A stretch of DNA of 64,000 nt from Eucalyptus grandis (lineage: Eukaryota; Streptophyta; Magnoliopsida; Myrtales; Myrtaceae), in NCBI RefSeq assembly GCF_016545825.1, contig NC_052619.1:6463501-6527500 (forward strand), written 5' to 3'. The translations under genes and the position numbers were made by a program. The notes below the pieces were generated by a model. It ran no database searches, was not told the origin of the DNA, and saw only the letters and a program-made list of their open reading frames with translations. This document shows, one piece after another, positions 60,441-64,000 of the stretch. Positions within the stretch are counted from its first letter, which is position 1. Every line of letters starts with the position of its first letter.

Positions 60441-63133
60441 ATGGCTACGAAGACGATAAATGTTCTTGCCTTCGTGCTTCTCTTGCAATACGCCTCGTGC
60501 TATGCCCAGATCGAGCAGGTGACGTCGCGGAGCCAGGGCCAGCAACCGCACCGTTTCCGGGGTGGTGAGTGCCAGATCGAGAGGCTCAACACGCTTGAGC
60601 CGAGCCGTCGGATCGAGGCTGAGGCTGGGGTCTCCGAGCTGTGGGATGAGGATGAGGGCCAGCTCCAGTGCGCTGGCGTGGCGGTGGTCCGCCACATCAT
60701 CCAGAAGCGGGGGCTCTTTTTGCCGGCGTTCACTAATGCGCCGGAGCTTATGTATGTCGTTCAAGGTAAAATACAGATTTTTCTTTTTCTGTGGTAACCA
60801 TCCAAAGAAAATGGCATGCATGCAACATAGAGTATGATTTTATCGGCTTATTTTTACTTTGATTGGGCGTGCATGTGACCATTTTATTATTTGCTAGACA
60901 AGTTTGTAAAATGAAACTCAGTCCAGCAAAATTGTGACACTAATTACGAAAGACCAGATTCGGAAATAGTTAACTCGATAAAGCAACAGTTTCTCATTTT
61001 TTTATATCAGCTCTCTTTCTCATAGTTATCCATCTAAATCAATAAGACATGATGTCCTAGGAAGGGGATTCCAAGGAGTAGTGTTCCCGGGCTGTCCCGA
61101 GACGTACCAATCGCCTGAGGGGTCACAACATTCGCAGTCGAGGTATGGAGGGCAAATGAGGGGAGAGAGGACCCAAGATCAGCACCAGAAGGTTCAGCAG
61201 ATCCGTGAAGGCGACATAATCGCATTGCCGGCCGGAGCGACCCACTGGATCTACAACCAAGGCCAGTCTGAACTCGTAATAGTCTCTGTTGTTGACCTCA
61301 GCAACCAAGAGAATCAGCTCGACCACAGCTTCAGGGTAAGGGAAACAAACATGATAAGTATTAAGTACTTTGATGTTTATCTAAAATAAGCTACAATCGG
61401 TTGTTCTTGCTATACGAGGCTAATAATGTGATTGTGATGCATGAATCTCGTAAAAGCTAATTTTGCTTTTTCTATGCATATGCAAGTTTAGAATGTTCCG
61501 GATATGAGCAATTTTAGCATGAAAGAGGTTCAATGAACGTGACATGCGTTCTGGTGCATCACGTAGCGAGAGGACTCTAGGTGAATTAACGGAATTTACA
61601 TCCTACAGTACATTGAAATTGTTCGAATATGACTCTACTCAAATGTAACATTCGAATGGAGGTATGCAGATTTGCATGTCTTTTGTGACTCACTCCATAT
61701 TTATATTTGATATGCATATCATAAACTCAAATACTTAAAAGAGTCTACGGCACTCCTTTTTTGGTATAACGAAAATTATTTCGACAATGTTTATTTTCAC
61801 ATATGTTTTCAGAAATTCTTCCTCGCTGGAAACCCGCAACAAGGCAGGCAACAACAAGGCGGCAGCAGTCAAAGCTGGGGGCCAAGAAGAAGAGGGGGCA
61901 GCAGCCAGCAAGAGAGCTTCGGCAACATCTTCAGCGGCTTTGACGAGCAAATCCTCAGCGAGTCCTTCGCCATTGACACCGAGCTTGCACAAAAGCTCAA
62001 GTGCCAAGACGACCAGCGGGGCCACATCGTTGAGGTCCAGAATGAGCTCCAAATAGTAAGCCCACGCTACCGAGAAGGAGAGCAAGAGGGAGAGAGCGAA
62101 TGGAAGAGGGAGAGAGAGTGGAGAGGAGGGAGACGGAGAGGGACGAGAGACAATGGCTTGGAGGAGACGCTGTGCACCATGAGGCTGAGAGAGAACATAA
62201 ACAAACCCGAGAAGGCTGACATCTACAACCCTCGCGGAGGGCGGTTCACCACGCTCAACAGCTTCAGTCTTCCCATTCTCAGCTTCATTGGACTCAGCGC
62301 TACGAGGGCTGTTCTCTACAGGGTAAAGTTTCAAGAAAGACTTTCGAATATATACTACTAGCAAATGTTATTTAACGAATCTGTTTCGTGTATTGCAGAT
62401 TTGAACTGTTCAACAAAATTTTTAGTACATACACAAAGGTTTACTGATCAAATTGCTCACTAGAACTCATCAAACACACGCATTCATGTGTCAGGTTCAC
62501 AGAGAATTGTCGACTCTGTTTCCTGAGTCGCTAATAAGGTGTTTTCGAGTCTTAATAAATTGAAGATTGGATGGGACGCAGTGACCAACCCTAATAATGA
62601 GAATTAGAAGAATCATATGTAGTTTGACATTTGAGTCTCAATGAATTAGAGGAAAGTTATTCACGTGTGGTGCTCATTATATCCCCTCACGGTGATATTC
62701 ATATTAACATTTTTGCTCACTAGCTAATCATTTGCAGGATGCCATTGTGGCGCCACATTACCACATGAACTGCCACGGTGTGATCTACGTCACCCGGGGC
62801 AGCGGCAGGATCCAGATTGTCGATGACTCAGCAAATACAGTCTTCGACGGGCAGCTCCAGGAGGGCCAGCTCCTGGTGGTGCCCCAGAACTTTGCGGTGG
62901 TGAAGAAGGCGGGCTCAGAGGGGTTTGAGTACGTCTCCTTCCGGACCAACGATAACGCGATGGTTAGCTCATTGGCAGGGCGGCTATCGGTGATCCGGAG
63001 CCTACCGGAGCAGGTGGTGATGAACTCATATGACGTCTCGAGGGAGGAGGCCCGGAGGTTAAAGTACTCGAGAGAGGAGTTTGCGGTGTTGAGCCCGGGG
63101 TCTAGGTCATCACAAAGAGGGATGAAGGATTGA
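60441..63133 (+). CDS. 11S globulin (legumin-type) seed storage protein, 4 exons
   Basis: Exons 60441-60765, 61061-61335, 61813-62322 and 62738-63133 join in frame with GT-AG borders to 501 residues, the classic four-exon, three-intron legumin layout. Residues 1-22 are a signal peptide ([16 protein letters not shown]). The acidic chain has a cupin domain ([44 protein letters not shown]). A Gln/Gly/Arg-rich insert covers ~209-232 and a Glu/Arg-rich linker ~287-313. The NGLEET processing site is at 314-319. Vacuolar processing enzyme would cut after N314, leaving a basic chain of 187 residues with a second cupin ([29 protein letters not shown]). Cys residues for the interchain disulfide are in VFPGCPET and in NGLEETLC. 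It forms hexamers in protein storage vacuoles of seeds. Members of this family are often food allergens; nothing here settles that for this one. Confidence 0.96.
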
Positions 63134-64000
63134 GGCTGTGGTAGTGAGTGTACTAAAGCAAGCTTGAGGCAAGTAGCATGAAATGTGAAATAATGCGTAT
63201 CTCCTCGGACGAGAGGGACTAGGGATCCCTAAGTGACTGGAAGCTTAAGCTTAGTATGGTTTATGATGCTATCGCGTATCGATTATGCTTTTGTGTAAAT
63301 GCAGGATAAATATGTATGCAAGTTTAACCTATGAGTTAAGCAATAACGCGTACCTTTACCCTTCTGAACAAATCTTATCTTAGATGTCTTACTTCAGACG
63401 TCAGTTGGATTAAAAAATGAGGGATTTTTGATGTTGTTAAGTAATCTGCGTAGAATTCTATTGTTTTTCATGTCAAAATATACGATTTTTTTCCTGTGCC
63501 AGTGCTAGTGAGTATCGAAAATTATTGCTAAGAAATATAACTGATAATTTTTTGTTTCAATTGGTAAGTTACATGAGATAGAGTGCAACTGCAATATTTT
63601 GTCTTAATTGATCAAATTTTATTTAACTTATCAACCCTTTTAAATTTTTGGGGTCGATATCAAAGATACTCTAAATTAGAGTGGTTTATCAATTTTTGTC
63701 AAACTAATTATCGTCTAGTCTTGGATTATACCGATTTTTTTTTCAAATTTATCAATTATTTTATTGAGTTATTGACTTTTAATTTTTAAAAATTTCAATT
63801 AAGTTGGTAATTTAAAAAAATGATAAATTTTAAAATTGGTAAGCAAGGTAAAAAATTTAATTAAAATAAATAAATATTGGTAAAAAACTCGAATGAGATT
63901 TAGTAACTCAAAATTAAATAATCAAAGAAAGTTTGGAAGTTATACAAATGAATGATAGTTGGTAAATGTAAAATAGATAAAAGTTGATAACAGATAGAGA
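63134..64000. other. 3' flank of the 11S globulin gene
   Basis: AT-rich 3' UTR and downstream DNA. Possible polyadenylation signals (GAAATAATG, GATAAATATG) lie near 63188 and 63304. From about 63590 there are dense AATTTATCAA-type permutations. No gene is seen before the edge. Confidence 0.4.

Noticed and set aside
61735..62364. 209-codon minus-strand frame
   Set aside because: Antisense of exon 3 of the 11S globulin; the low-complexity pattern comes from the Gln/Glu/Arg-rich linker.
1..64000. CRISPR array, operon-like clusters or other prokaryotic systems
   Set aside because: Regular short repeats found are microsatellites or transposon arms; gene structure is plant nuclear throughout.

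Overview
The window is nuclear DNA from a flowering plant, most likely a eudicot. The genes have GT-AG introns, and the intergenic DNA is AT-rich and crowded with small non-autonomous DNA transposons. Several repeat families look like ones I associate with Myrtaceae (Eucalyptus and relatives). That is recall, not something proved by this sequence.

Seven protein-coding genes can be supported. From left to right they are: a DYW-class PPR protein (minus, C-terminus beyond the left edge); a five-exon PP2C-like protein that has lost most metal-binding acids (plus); a 13-exon COP1-interacting-protein-7-related gene (minus); a single-exon, single-finger C2H2 protein ending in an EAR motif (minus); a single-exon ALOG/LSH protein (minus); a nine-exon PH-RCC1-FYVE-BRX protein (minus); and a four-exon 11S globulin seed storage protein (plus). 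I built the exon models by hand. Every junction keeps frame and has GT-AG borders.

Layout: 1-16.5 kb is a compact gene cluster. 16.5-45.8 kb is a gene-poor stretch broken only by the zinc-finger gene at 30.4-31.0 kb. It holds a PIF/Harbinger-like foldback element, a hAT-like element carrying an ankyrin gene fragment, a Mutator-like element with a perfect target-site duplication, smaller relatives of these, and an array of ~290-bp tandem repeats. 45.8-63.1 kb holds the LSH gene, another Mutator-like element, the RCC1/FYVE gene, and the 11S globulin with RY-like seed promoter motifs.

The genes are not one pathway. From memory, the order RCC1/FYVE - LSH4 - PPR - PP2C-like matches Arabidopsis At3g23270 - At3g23290 - At3g23330 - At3g23360, so this looks like an old conserved gene block. 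I found no clearly new multi-gene system. The best leads are the conserved inactive phosphatase-like protein, the hAT-like element with a captured gene fragment, and the structured transposons and tandem repeats in the gene-poor part.
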